Source: Streptomyces fagopyri (GTDB taxonomy: Bacteria > Actinomycetota > Actinomycetes > Streptomycetales > Streptomycetaceae). From it: a stretch of 64,000 bases of DNA. Shown in pieces: positions 17,203 to 25,382 of the stretch. The DNA lies in NCBI RefSeq assembly GCF_009498275.1, contig NZ_CP045643.1, forward strand, positions 6,138,001-6,202,000, in the 5' to 3' direction. The notes beneath the pieces are model-generated. The model saw nothing but the letters and a program-made list of their open reading frames with translations. It searched no databases and was not told the origin of the DNA. Within the stretch, counting starts at the first letter, position 1. Each line of letters starts with the position of its first letter. Both the position numbers and the translations under genes were made by a program.

Positions 17203-17367
17203 ATGAGCTTCCACAGCACTGCCGCACAGCTGGTCACTCTTGCCGCCGAGGGCGAGGAGCACGGTGGTAACCATGAGAGCCTCAACCCGTTCCTGACCGG
17301 GGGCGGCGCCCTCTTCGTCCTGCTCCTGCTGCTGTGGATCGTGACGCGTTTCAACCGCGACCGCTGA
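17203..17367 (+). CDS. Small single-span membrane protein (54 aa)
   Basis: ATG 17203 to TGA 17367. The N-terminal half ([20 protein letters not shown]) is followed by [13 protein letters not shown], a membrane span ([14 protein letters not shown]) and NRDR. It resembles a small conserved streptomycete membrane protein encoded just upstream of nadD. No ribosome site is strong. Function unknown; it ends 79 bases before nadD. Confidence 0.72.
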   Translation: MSFHSTAAQLVTLAAEGEEHGGNHESLNPFLTGGGALFVLLLLLWIVTRFNRDR

Positions 17368-17432
17368 GCCCTTTCAGCCACCCGCGGCCGTCCCCGGGAC
17401 CCCTGTCGGGCGGAGCCCGTCGACCGGGCCGG

Positions 17433-17438
17433 TAGGGT
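17433..17438 (+). promoter_or_regulatory. -10 box of probably leaderless nadD
   Basis: TAGGGT followed by eight bases and ATG 17447; no ribosome site precedes the start. Confidence 0.55.
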
Positions 17439-17446
17439 CTGCACGC

Positions 17447-18169
17447 ATGGGAGAGCAGGACATGCCTACCGGTCCGGCGAGTGACCCGGAGAGCGGCGCC
17501 GCAGGCGACGCCGCGGGTCGCGTGGTGCGTGGCGGCGTGCGCCGTCTGACGACCGGTCGGCGCAACGGCCCCTCGAATCCGGGCAAGCGCCGTCTCGGCG
17601 TGATGGGCGGGACGTTCGACCCGATCCATCACGGGCACCTGGTGGCGGCCAGCGAGGTCGCCGCGCGGTTCCACCTCGACGAGGTGGTGTTCGTGCCTAC
17701 CGGGCAGCCGTGGCAGAAGTCCGACCGGAAGGTCACCCCGGCCGAGGACCGTTATCTGATGACGGTCATCGCGACCGCCGAGAACCCGCAGTTCTCGGTG
17801 AGCCGCATCGACATCGACCGCGGCGGACCGACCTACACCACGGACACCCTGCGCGACCTGCGCTCGCTCAACCCCGACGCCGACCTGTTCTTCATCACCG
17901 GCGCCGACGCGCTCGGCCAGATCCTCACCTGGCGGTACGCGGAAGAACTGTTCTCCCTCGCGCACTTCATCGGAGTCACCCGGCCCGGCCACACCCTGAC
18001 GGACCCCGGGCTGCCCGAGGGCGGGGTCTCGCTCGTCGAGGTTCCCGCGCTCGCCATCTCGTCCACAGACTGCCGTGCGAGGGTCGGCAGGGGAGATCCC
18101 GTCTGGTATCTGGTGCCGGACGGTGTAGTGCGCTACATCGACAAGCGTGAGCTGTACCGCGGCGAGTGA
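17447..18169 (+). CDS. nadD: Nicotinate-nucleotide adenylyltransferase
   Basis: 240 residues; adenylylates NaMN to NaAD in NAD synthesis. The nucleotidyltransferase core starts at [19 protein letters not shown] near residue 46 ([11 protein letters not shown] signature) and includes [19 protein letters not shown] and the late [10 protein letters not shown] (ISST motif). The first 45 residues are low complexity and poorly conserved in such proteins, so a later start is possible, but the TAGGGT box fits ATG 17447. It is followed 16 bases later by the LCP gene and then rsfS, a common actinobacterial order. Confidence 0.95.
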   Translation: MGEQDMPTGPASDPESGAAGDAAGRVVRGGVRRLTTGRRNGPSNPGKRRLGVMGGTFDPIHHGHLVAASEVAARFHLDEVVFVPTGQPWQKSDRKVTPAEDRYLMTVIATAENPQFSVSRIDIDRGGPTYTTDTLRDLRSLNPDADLFFITGADALGQILTWRYAEELFSLAHFIGVTRPGHTLTDPGLPEGGVSLVEVPALAISSTDCRARVGRGDPVWYLVPDGVVRYIDKRELYRGE

Positions 18170-18185
18170 GCCGAGAGGGGCACCG

Positions 18186-20150
18186 GTGAACGACCGATAC
18201 GACGGATACACGGGCGGCGACCAGTACGAGCTCGTCGGCTACGACGAGTTCGGGCAGCCTGTGTACCGGCAGGTGCCGCCCCAGCCGTCCGGGCAGACCT
18301 ACGACCCGTACGCGCAGCCCCAACAGCCGCAACAGGCCCAGGGCTACGGCTACGACCCGTACGCGAACGGCGGGACGGCCTACGACACCGGTCAGCAGCC
18401 GACGTCGTCCTACGACACCGGCCGGCAGCCGACGTCGTCCTACGACACAGGCCGGCAGCCCGCGTCCTCCTACGACACCGGTCAGCAGACCTCCGTCCCC
18501 GCGTACGACCCCTACGACCCCTACGGAGCCGGCGCGTCCGCTCCTGACGGGGCGGGCACGGCGTACGACTCCTACGGGCAGCAGGCCCCGACGTCCCAGA
18601 CCCCCCGCACGGCGCACTCGGCCCCCACGACGCGGACCGAGCGCGGCGGACAGACCGGGCGGACGGGCCCGACGGGTCAGACACCTCAGCCGGGCCGGCC
18701 GGGGCAGACCGGCCGGGCGGTGCGGGACGGGCACGCCGGGTACGACGGGCAGACCCCGGGCGCGGCCGGTGCCACGAGCACCGGACAGCAGCCGCGGGTC
18801 GCCGAGCAGACCGCGTACATCCCGCAGCAGGCGGGCTCCACCGAGGACGGTGGGCCGCGCGCCGACCGGGACCACGGCACCGAGCAGTTCGCGTTCGTCG
18901 AGGAGCAGGAGGCCGAGTCCGAGGACGTCATCGACTGGCTGAAGTTCACCGAGAACCGCACCGAGCGCCGCGAGGAGGCCCGCCGCCGCGCCCGCGGCCG
19001 GATCGTCGCCCTGGTCGTGGTGTTCGCCCTCGTCGTGGTCGGCGGCGTCGGCTACCTCTGGTACGCGGGCAAGCTGCCCGGCACCACCGCGCACGACAAG
19101 CCCGCCGTGACGGCGGCGTCGAGCGCCCAGAACCGCGACGTGCTCGTCGTCCACCTGCACGACACGAAGGGCGGCGGCACCTCCACCGCGCTGCTCGTCG
19201 ACAACACCACGACCAAGCAGGGCACCACCGTCCTGTTGCCCAACTCCCTTGCCCTGACCGGCGACGACGGTTCGACGACCACGCTCGCCAAGTCCGTCGA
19301 CGACGACGGTTCCTCCGGGACCCAGGAGGCGATCGACACGGTGCTGGGGACCGACATCCAGGGCACCTGGCGCCTCGACACCCCCTACCTCAGCAACCTC
19401 GTCGAACTCGTCGGCAACATCGACATCACCACCAACACCGCCGTGCCCGACCCCGAGGCGAAGAAGAAGGGCGAGCCGCCCCTCGTGAAGAAGGGCGAGG
19501 ACCAGACCCTCAGCGGCAAGACGGCCGTCGCCTACGCGACCTACCGGGCCCCCGGCGAGGCCCAGAACGCCCAGCTGGAGCGGTTCGGTCAGGTCATGCA
19601 GGGCGTGCTGCGCAAGCTGTCCTCCGACAAGCAGGCCGCGACGACCACCGTGCAGACCCTCGCGCAGATCCTCGACCCGCCGCTGACCGACCAGGACCTC
19701 GGTGTCTTCCTCGCCAAACTCGCCGACCTCGCCAAGGGCGGCGACTACAAGACGGCGCTGCTGCCCGTGCAGCAGGACGGCACCCTGAGCGAGAGCGCCA
19801 CCGACAGTGTGGTCAAGGACGTGCTCGGTGGAACCGCGAAGAGCCCCGAGGCCGGCGCCGCCGTCCGCGTCGGCATCAAGAACGCCACCGGAGTGAAGTC
19901 CGCCACGGACAACGCCCGTGTCGTCCTGGTCAACGGCGGTTACACCTTCCTGGACTCCGGCACCGCCGCCGCGGCCGAGAGCGTGTCCCGGATCACGTAC
20001 GCCGACGACGCCAAGAAGAACGACGCCGTCGAGGTCGCGAAGACCCTGGGCCTGCCGACCAGCTCCGTGAAGAAGGGCGGGGCGACGTCCAACGCGGACG
20101 TGTCCGTGGTCCTGGGCCAGGACTACAAGGTGAGCGCCCCCACCGGATGA
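18186..20150 (+). CDS. LytR-CpsA-Psr (LCP)-related membrane protein with LytR_C domain
   Basis: 654 residues from GTG 18186, with GAGAGGGG upstream. The cytoplasmic N-terminus (1-270) is disordered and Tyr/Gln-rich, with near-identical 13-residue repeats such as SSYDTGRQPT. One span (IVALVVVFALVVVGGVGYLWY) lies near residues 272-295. The outside part has an LCP-like region (DVLVVHLHDTKGGGTSTALLVD, TVLLPNSLALTG, QLERFGQVMQGVLRKL) and a C-terminal LytR_C domain (AAVRVGIKNATGVKS, VVLGQDY). LCP proteins attach wall glycopolymers to peptidoglycan. I recall PdtA of S. coelicolor, which attaches poly-diglycosylphosphate, mapping near here. The usual IPRD and clustered arginines are altered (LPNS), so activity is uncertain. 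Confidence 0.85.
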   Translation: MNDRYDGYTGGDQYELVGYDEFGQPVYRQVPPQPSGQTYDPYAQPQQPQQAQGYGYDPYANGGTAYDTGQQPTSSYDTGRQPTSSYDTGRQPASSYDTGQQTSVPAYDPYDPYGAGASAPDGAGTAYDSYGQQAPTSQTPRTAHSAPTTRTERGGQTGRTGPTGQTPQPGRPGQTGRAVRDGHAGYDGQTPGAAGATSTGQQPRVAEQTAYIPQQAGSTEDGGPRADRDHGTEQFAFVEEQEAESEDVIDWLKFTENRTERREEARRRARGRIVALVVVFALVVVGGVGYLWYAGKLPGTTAHDKPAVTAASSAQNRDVLVVHLHDTKGGGTSTALLVDNTTTKQGTTVLLPNSLALTGDDGSTTTLAKSVDDDGSSGTQEAIDTVLGTDIQGTWRLDTPYLSNLVELVGNIDITTNTAVPDPEAKKKGEPPLVKKGEDQTLSGKTAVAYATYRAPGEAQNAQLERFGQVMQGVLRKLSSDKQAATTTVQTLAQILDPPLTDQDLGVFLAKLADLAKGGDYKTALLPVQQDGTLSESATDSVVKDVLGGTAKSPEAGAAVRVGIKNATGVKSATDNARVVLVNGGYTFLDSGTAAAAESVSRITYADDAKKNDAVEVAKTLGLPTSSVKKGGATSNADVSVVLGQDYKVSAPTG

Positions 20151-20191
20151 CCCCGCGTGATCGGCGGTGACGACCGGCGATCACGAGGTGT

Positions 20192-20230
20192 CCGCGGCCG
20201 TGCCCCGGGGCTCTCGGGGCACGACCGCGG
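20192..20230 (+). terminator. Near-perfect hairpin after the LCP gene
   Basis: CCGCGGCCGTGCCCC (20192-20206) pairs with GGGGCACGACCGCGG (20216-20230) with one mismatch. It lies between the LCP gene and rsfS. Confidence 0.8.
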
Positions 20231-20302
20231 AAACGCGTGGGGTGCCGTCGGCTGTCCGTGAGACCCTTGAGTCATTACTGACCGCCGACGGAAAGCCGCG
20301 TA

Positions 20303-20746
20303 GTGACCGCCACGGACCGCTCCATCGAGCTCATCAAGACCGCCGCACAGGCGGCCGCCGACAAGCTCGCGCACGACATCATCGCCTACGACGTCAGCGA
20401 TGTGCTCTCGATCACCGACGCCTTCCTGCTGGCGTCCGCGCCCAACGACCGCCAGGTCAAGTCGATCGTCGACGAGATCGAGGAGCGCCTGAGCAAGGAG
20501 CTCGGCGTCAAGCCGGTCCGCCGCGAGGGCGACCGCGAGGCCCGCTGGGTGCTGCTCGACTACGTCGACATCGTCGTGCACGTCCAGCACAGCGAGGAGC
20601 GCGTCTTCTACGCCCTGGAGCGGCTCTGGAAGGACTGCCCGGAGCTGGACCTGCCGGCCGACGCCAAGGCCACCCGCGGCAAGACCGCCGAGCACGCCAA
20701 GCTGCAGGCCGAGGAGGACTCCGCCGAACTGGGAGAGCTGCGGTGA
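20303..20746 (+). CDS. rsfS: Ribosomal silencing factor RsfS
   Basis: 147 residues, GTG start. RsfS (Iojap/DUF143 family) binds ribosomal protein L14 and blocks subunit joining in starved cells. The family pattern is clear: KLAHDIIAYDVSDVLSITDAFLLASAPNDRQVKSI, then REGDREARWVLLDYVDIVVHVQHSEERVFYALERLW. The C-terminus is an acidic helical tail. Its stop overlaps the GTG of the next gene by four bases (GTGA), so the two are translationally coupled; association with nadD upstream is common in bacteria. Confidence 0.96.
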   Translation: MTATDRSIELIKTAAQAAADKLAHDIIAYDVSDVLSITDAFLLASAPNDRQVKSIVDEIEERLSKELGVKPVRREGDREARWVLLDYVDIVVHVQHSEERVFYALERLWKDCPELDLPADAKATRGKTAEHAKLQAEEDSAELGELR

Positions 20747-21405
20747 CCGCCGAGGCCGGCAGGAAGCAGGGCCGGGGCCGCCGGGTCATCCTCTGGCGGC
20801 ACGGCCAGACCTCCTGGAACGTGGAGAGCCGCTTCCAGGGCTCCACGGACGTGGAGCTCACCGAGACCGGCATCGGCCAGGCCCGGCGCGCCGCCCGGTT
20901 GCTCGCCTCGCTGGAGCCCGACGCGATCGTCGCCTCCGACCTGAGGCGCGCCGCCGCCACGGCCGCCGAGCTGGCCGAGCTCACCGGCCTCGACGTCACC
21001 CACGACGAAGCCCTGCGGGAGACCTACGCGGGCGTCTGGCAGGGGCTGACGCACGAGGAGATCCTCGGCCGGTACGGCGACGAGTACGCCGCGTGGAAGC
21101 GCGGCGAGCCCGTGCGCCGCGGCGGAGGCGAACTGGAGTCCGAGGTCGCCGACCGGGCCGCTCCCGTGGTGCTGCGACACGCCGACAAACTCCCCGAGGA
21201 CGGCACGCTCGTGGTCGTCAGCCACGGCGGCACGATCCGTACGACCATCGGGCGTCTGCTCGGCCTGGAGTCACAGCACTGGGAGAGTCTCGGCGGCCTC
21301 TCCAACTGCTGCTGGTCCGTCCTCGGACGGGGCGCGCGGGGCTGGCGACTGCTGGAGCACAACGCCGGCACGCTGCCGGAGCCGGTGCTCGGAGACGACG
21401 ACTGA
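20743..21405 (+). CDS. Histidine phosphatase family protein (phosphoglycerate mutase-like)
   Basis: 220 residues, GTG start overlapping the rsfS stop. Catalytic motif LWRHGQTSWN near residue 17, second half VELTETGIGQARRAARLL, acid EALRETYAGVWQG, and SHGGTIRTTIGRLLG with the second histidine. It belongs to the branch that includes broad phosphatases and mycobacterial GpgP-like enzymes; true glycolytic mutase is less likely at this length and context. The substrate is not assignable. Confidence 0.9.
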   Translation: MTAEAGRKQGRGRRVILWRHGQTSWNVESRFQGSTDVELTETGIGQARRAARLLASLEPDAIVASDLRRAAATAAELAELTGLDVTHDEALRETYAGVWQGLTHEEILGRYGDEYAAWKRGEPVRRGGGELESEVADRAAPVVLRHADKLPEDGTLVVVSHGGTIRTTIGRLLGLESQHWESLGGLSNCCWSVLGRGARGWRLLEHNAGTLPEPVLGDDD

Positions 21406-21455
21406 GCGGTTCGGACGGCGCTCTGTCCGGTCCCGCGGAGCCGCCGGGACCGGAT

Positions 21456-21485
21456 TTCACTTTCCGGCAGGTCGCAGGCTAAAGT
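21456..21485 (+). promoter_or_regulatory. Promoter of tRNA-Ala copy 1
   Basis: TTCACT (21456-21461), 18 bases, TAAAGT (21480-21485), ending 36 bases before the mature tRNA. Confidence 0.5.
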
Positions 21486-21521
21486 TCTTCTTGTTCGCCC
21501 CGCAGGGCGGGAAGAACGCAA

Positions 21522-21594
21522 GGGGCTATAGCTCAGTTGGTAGAGCGCCTGCATGGCATGCAGGAGGTCAGGAGTTCAATTCTCCTTAGCTCCA
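21522..21594 (+). tRNA. tRNA-Ala (anticodon GGC), copy 1
   Basis: A 73-base cloverleaf: GGGGCTA acceptor with a G-T pair, D arm GCTC AGTTGGTA GAGC, anticodon stem CCTGC/GCAGG around ATGGCAT (anticodon GGC), T arm AGGAG TTCAATT CTCCT and discriminator A. The genome shows A-CA after the acceptor, so the CCA end is not fully encoded. The sequence is identical to the copy at 23593. Confidence 0.97.
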
Positions 21595-21634
21595 CAGATC
21601 GGCTCTTCCGAGTCGTCGAAGATCGGTGAACAGG

Positions 21635-21660
21635 ATCCCGTCCCCTCCAGGGGGCGGGAT
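21635..21660 (+). terminator. Rho-independent terminator of tRNA-Ala copy 1
   Basis: ATCCCGTCCCC (21635-21645) and GGGGGCGGGAT (21650-21660), 11 bp with one G-T pair and a TCCA loop, followed by TTTCT. Confidence 0.88.
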
Positions 21661-21906
21661 TTTCTGTGTGTCCCGGACCGTCGTGCGGCCTTCGGCACAC
21701 TCTTCTTGATCCGGCTTGAGTCACTTGGGCCTCCGGGGGCGTATACCTCTGCGGACGCGCTCCTCATGTGCACGTATGCGCTGGCCGCGACGGCTACGTC
21801 GGGTGCCGTGTCCGGACTGGTACGAAGGCGTCGCTGACCGTATTGCTCCGGCCGTGGCAGAATCAAACGGCCGGAAGGGGGCGCGGCCCGACGGGAGGGA
21901 GTAGCG

Positions 21907-22080
21907 ATGCCTGCGAGCATCCTCGAGGAGGTCCACGATCTTCTCGAAGTGGCACCGAAACGTAGAAGAGCCACCCTCCTCGACTGTCCTTCCTGCGGAT
22001 CCGTCCACATCGCCCAGGTCCTCGGCGACAACGGCGGGATCTCCTACGTGTGCACGGCCTGCGGCCACAGCTGGAGCTGA
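21907..22080 (+). CDS. Small zinc-ribbon protein (57 aa)
   Basis: ATG 21907 follows GGGAGGGA by about six bases, a very good ribosome site. The N-terminal half is helical (PASILEEVHDLLEVAPKRRRAT). The second half is a four-cysteine ribbon: CPSCGSVHIAQVLGD, then YVCTACGHSWS at the end. This spacing is typical of nucleic-acid or protein-binding zinc ribbons. It is followed after three bases by another small zinc protein, so they form an operon. The exact role is unknown. Confidence 0.78.
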   Translation: MPASILEEVHDLLEVAPKRRRATLLDCPSCGSVHIAQVLGDNGGISYVCTACGHSWS

Positions 22081-22083
22081 TCG

Positions 22084-22317
22084 ATGGGTGCACACAGGCG
22101 AAAGTGCGATTGGTGCGGCAGTGGTACGCCCATCGTCCGCGACATGGAACCGGTCAACCACGACTACCAGTACTGGTGCGAGGAGTGCGCGCGGGCGCTG
22201 ATCATAAAAGGCGACCCGATCGAGACGTACCGCGAGCTGGAGGGCGAGCCGATCTACGGGCGGCTCCTCGACGAGCACTGCACGCTCAAGCGTTTCTACT
22301 CGTTCGCGACAGCCTGA
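22084..22317 (+). CDS. Small conserved protein with paired CxxC motifs (77 aa)
   Basis: ATG 22084. Cysteines are placed as CDWCGSGTP near the N-terminus and WCEECARAL near residue 33, giving one zinc site; the rest is helical (DPIETYRELEGEPIYGRLL). It directly follows the zinc-ribbon gene. Its last 32 bases overlap, tail to tail, the 3' end of the glycosyltransferase on the opposite strand (22286-22317). Family recognised only as an actinobacterial hypothetical. Confidence 0.75.
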   Translation: MGAHRRKCDWCGSGTPIVRDMEPVNHDYQYWCEECARALIIKGDPIETYRELEGEPIYGRLLDEHCTLKRFYSFATA

Positions 22318-23482
22318 CCGCGAGGACGGCCAGGAAGACGCAACCGGCTGCCGCGTAGAGGGCCGACAGCGCCGACTGGACGCCGTTCTGGTGCAGTTCG
22401 AGCCTGCCCGGACCGTGCGGCACCCACCACAGCGCGTACGAGCAGAACACCAGGGCGGTGGCGACGGCGGACGTCCTCCCGCGCGTCGCGAGGAGCAGCG
22501 TCACCGGCACGCACCACACCCAGTGGTGCGACCACGACACCGGGCTGACCAGCAGTGCCGTCACCGCGCAGGCCGCCACCGCCCAGGCCCGCAGTCCACG
22601 CAGCTCCGCGGCCACGGCGACGGTGATTCCCAGCACCCCCGCCACGGCCGCCGCGGCGACCCACCAGAGGCCGGGGTGCGCGCTGTGCAGCAGGCGGGCC
22701 AGGACCCCGCGCAGCGACTGGTTCGCGGTGTCCTCCACCAGCCCGACCCGGCCCGCCTCGAAGACCATCCGGCTCCAGAAGCGCCACGAGTCGTACGGCA
22801 GGACGGCCGCCGCGAGCAGCGTCGCCCCGGTGAACGCGACGGCCGCCCCGCGCGCGTGGCGCAGCCGGGACCCGCCGCGGCCCCCGCGGGCGTGTTCCAC
22901 GAGGCCGGCGGCCAGCAGGAACACCGCGAACAGCATCGGGGTCAGCTTGACCGCCGCGGCGATCCCGATGCCGGCCCCGGCCCAGCGCCGTACGGGCCGC
23001 CCGCTCAGGTCCCACAGCACCAGCACGCCGAGCAGCAGGTTCACCTGCCCGTAGCGCAGCGTCGTCCACACCGGCTCGCACCAGACGGCCGCCGCCGACG
23101 CCCACCACGCGCTCTTCGCGCGCGCGTGGCCGGCGAGTCGCAGCGAGAGCGACACGAACGCCACGAGAAGGGCCAGGTTCCCGGCCGTCGCCAGCGTCCG
23201 CAGGGCCGCCGGGTCCAGCAGGGTCAGCGGTGTGAACAGCAGGGCCGCGAACGGCGGGTACGTCGTGGGCAGATGGGCCTCGGTCGTGCGCAGCGCGTAG
23301 AGGTCGCCGCCCGCGCGTACGGTCGCGCCCTCCGCCCGGTACACCGTCAGGTCGATCATCGACACGTGCGCGGCCCGCTGCGCGCACCAGAAGGCGGCGA
23401 ACGACAACAGGCATGTCCCCAGGGCGACGGACGCGTGGCGGCGGACGCGGGGGAGGGCGATCACGGTCACGGAGGCCGACAC
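22286..23482 (-). CDS. GT87-type polytopic mannosyltransferase (DUF2029)
   Basis: 398 residues, GTG 23482. About ten hydrophobic segments are visible, such as VALGTCLLSFAAFWCAQRAA, LATAGNLALLVAFVSLSL and AAVAGVLGITVAVAAEL. Motifs fit the DUF2029 family of polyprenyl-phosphate-mannose-dependent alpha-mannosyltransferases: IDLTVYRAEG in the first loop, PTTYPPFAALLFTP, LRYGQVNLLLGVLVLW and AAVKLTPMLFAVFLL. Such GT-C enzymes act on the outer face of the membrane on lipid or wall glycans in actinobacteria. It lies alone between the two tRNA-Ala genes. Confidence 0.88.
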   Translation of the reverse strand: MSASVTVIALPRVRRHASVALGTCLLSFAAFWCAQRAAHVSMIDLTVYRAEGATVRAGGDLYALRTTEAHLPTTYPPFAALLFTPLTLLDPAALRTLATAGNLALLVAFVSLSLRLAGHARAKSAWWASAAAVWCEPVWTTLRYGQVNLLLGVLVLWDLSGRPVRRWAGAGIGIAAAVKLTPMLFAVFLLAAGLVEHARGGRGGSRLRHARGAAVAFTGATLLAAAVLPYDSWRFWSRMVFEAGRVGLVEDTANQSLRGVLARLLHSAHPGLWWVAAAAVAGVLGITVAVAAELRGLRAWAVAACAVTALLVSPVSWSHHWVWCVPVTLLLATRGRTSAVATALVFCSYALWWVPHGPGRLELHQNGVQSALSALYAAAGCVFLAVLAVRLSRTSRNA

Positions 23483-23523
23483 TATCCCGCATGTCCGTAT
23501 TGTCCGAGCGGCGCGGAATCGAT

Positions 23524-23554
23524 TTGGTGGTGCACGGGGAGGACCGTGTAATGT
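23524..23554 (+). promoter_or_regulatory. Promoter of tRNA-Ala copy 2
   Basis: TTGGTG (23524-23529), 19 bases, TAATGT (23549-23554), 38 bases before the mature tRNA. It does not resemble the promoter of copy 1. Confidence 0.5.
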
Positions 23555-23592
23555 TGGCGTCGCCGCCGGGGAGACCGGGCGGAACAGCGCAA

Positions 23593-23665
23593 GGGGCTAT
23601 AGCTCAGTTGGTAGAGCGCCTGCATGGCATGCAGGAGGTCAGGAGTTCAATTCTCCTTAGCTCCA
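23593..23665 (+). tRNA. tRNA-Ala (anticodon GGC), copy 2
   Basis: Identical over all 73 bases to copy 1 at 21522. Shared flanks extend only a few bases (GCAA before, CACAGA after), so this is a duplicated gene rather than a long segmental repeat. Confidence 0.97.
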
Positions 23666-23670
23666 CAGAA

Positions 23671-23755
23671 GATGAAGGCGGGCCACCCGGACAGGGTGGC
23701 CCGCCTTCATCGTGTTCGGGGGCCGGCCACCCGATCGTCCGGGCGGCCGGCCCCC
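23671..23755. terminator. Tandem terminators between tRNA-Ala copy 2 and the NuoF-like gene
   Basis: GATGAAGGCGGGCCACCC (23671-23688) pairs perfectly with its complement at 23694-23711, an 18-bp stem with a five-base loop. GGGGGCCGGCC (23718-23728) pairs with GGCCGGCCCCC (23745-23755). The first serves the tRNA, the second can serve the convergent gene ending at 23763. Confidence 0.9.
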
Positions 23756-23762
23756 GTCGTGT

Positions 23763-25382
23763 TCAGCGGCCGCTGCCGAGCGCCCGGCGGCCCCGGCGCT
23801 GGGAGAGCACCGGCAGGTTGTTGCGGGCCGGCGCGGAGGACCTGGAGTCCTCCTCAAGGCGCAGGGCGAGCGCCGGGCAGCGGCGTACGGCACGCAGCGC
23901 CTTCGCCTCCGCGTACCGGGGGACCTGAGCCTGCGCGACGGTGGGGAAGCCGTCCGCGCCGAGCTCGAAGACCTCGGGCAGGATGTCCGCGCACAGGCCG
24001 TGCCCGCGGCACAGCGTCCAGTCGACGTAGATCTTCTGGCGGCTGGGGCCCGCCTCCTCCTGCGCCTGGCCGCCCGGGATGCCCGTCGGGGTCTGCCCGC
24101 CCTCGAAGAGCGGCAGAACGCCCTCCACGGGCCTTCCACAGCCGTTTCCGAGGACGTGCGCGGCGAGGTCGTCGGTGAACGCCTTGATCGTCGACTCGAT
24201 GAACATCGCCGAGCCGTCCGGGTGGGAGCAGGCACCGCGTCGCTTCACGGCCTTGGCGACCTGCTTCACGGCCTCCAGGGCGGCCGGACCGCCGCCGTTG
24301 AGGATGTCCTCCAGACCGCGCGCCGCGGCGGGCAGGCCGAGGTAGCAGGGACCGCACTGTCCCGCGCTCTCCTCGGCCAGCCACTGCGCCACGCGGAGCG
24401 ACTCGCCCAGCGGGCACGTCTCCTGGGTGATCGGGAGGATCGCGCCGGCGCCGAGCGATCCGCCCACGGCGTCCAGGGAGTTGCGGGAGACGATCGCCTC
24501 GTTGACCGTCGCCGCGTCCAGCCACTTGCCGTGGTACCCGCCGGTCAGCACGCCCTGCGGTACGGGCGGGGCACCGGCGAGCTGGAGCACGTACCGCAGC
24601 GGTACGCCGGTCGGAACCTCGATCACCATGGGGCGCGCGACCGCGCCGGAGACGGTGAGCATGACGGTGCCGGGCTCGTCGTACAGGCCGGTGTTGCGGT
24701 AGCGGTCGGGGCCGATGCGGGCGGCGATGGCCAGCTGCGCGAACGTCTCGGCGTTCGACAGCAGCGTGGGCGCGCCGCCGACCCCGGTCTGCGACGCGCT
24801 GATCTTGCGGCCGGGCGGGATGGCCGGGCCGCCGTCGATGGAGCGGACGAGCGAGGCCGCCGCCCCGGTCACCATGCGGACCGGATTGCGCTGCACGCGC
24901 GCGCGAAGCGGCGATCCGCGCCGGTCGCTCAGGCCGCGCTCGGCCAGCGCGGCCTCCATGGACCGCTGGGTGGACTCACGCGTCACGCCGATGACCAGGG
25001 TGCGCGCGCCCATGGCCTCCGCGGCGAGCAGGGCTCCGTCCAGGATGAGGTGCGGGGCACGGTTGATGAGGACCGTGTCCTTGCGGCAGGCGGGTTCGTC
25101 CTCGCTTCCGTTGACGACCACCACGGGCCGGATGCCCTTGCTGATGGCCGACTCGGCGACCGAGCGCAGTTTCTTGGCGAAGGGGAAGCCCGCGCCGCCG
25201 CGGCCCTTCAGGCCGATCGCCTCGGCGAGGCCGGCCAGCTGTTCACCGCCCATCGGCTCGAGCGGCCCGTGCACCTTGAGGTGCATGGGCAGGTCGAGCC
25301 GTTCAACCAGGTCGAAACCCGACGTGAGCTGCGGAAGTCCGACGACGCGGACCTCCGGGACGTCGGGCAGGGCCTCGTTCAC
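23763..25382 (-). CDS. NuoF-like NADH-binding flavoprotein with C-terminal ferredoxin domain
   Basis: 539 residues, GTG start in a GTGA overlap with the upstream cytochrome gene. The FMN/NADH part resembles Complex I subunit NuoF: GLKGRGGAGFPFAKKL, VVNGSEDEPACRKD and GGAPTLLSNAETFAQ, then an SLBB-like region. The N3 iron-sulfur region reads ESAGQCGPC...GACSHPDG; the family normally has ESCGxCxPC, so the first cysteine ligand is Ala. A C-terminal ferredoxin domain (VDWTLCRGHGLCADILPEVFELGADGFP... RCPALAL) has three cysteines, suggesting a 3Fe-4S cluster. There is no NuoE or other Complex I gene here, so this is a stand-alone electron-transfer module. I infer that it passes electrons from NAD(P)H or a ferredoxin to the coupled membrane cytochrome. 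Confidence 0.88.
   Translation of the reverse strand: MNEALPDVPEVRVVGLPQLTSGFDLVERLDLPMHLKVHGPLEPMGGEQLAGLAEAIGLKGRGGAGFPFAKKLRSVAESAISKGIRPVVVVNGSEDEPACRKDTVLINRAPHLILDGALLAAEAMGARTLVIGVTRESTQRSMEAALAERGLSDRRGSPLRARVQRNPVRMVTGAAASLVRSIDGGPAIPPGRKISASQTGVGGAPTLLSNAETFAQLAIAARIGPDRYRNTGLYDEPGTVMLTVSGAVARPMVIEVPTGVPLRYVLQLAGAPPVPQGVLTGGYHGKWLDAATVNEAIVSRNSLDAVGGSLGAGAILPITQETCPLGESLRVAQWLAEESAGQCGPCYLGLPAAARGLEDILNGGGPAALEAVKQVAKAVKRRGACSHPDGSAMFIESTIKAFTDDLAAHVLGNGCGRPVEGVLPLFEGGQTPTGIPGGQAQEEAGPSRQKIYVDWTLCRGHGLCADILPEVFELGADGFPTVAQAQVPRYAEAKALRAVRRCPALALRLEEDSRSSAPARNNLPVLSQRRGRRALGSGR

Noticed and set aside
21522..23665. Integrative element bounded by the two tRNA-Ala genes
   Set aside because: No integrase or att repeat is linked to them; flanks diverge at once, and the intervening genes have ordinary housekeeping composition.
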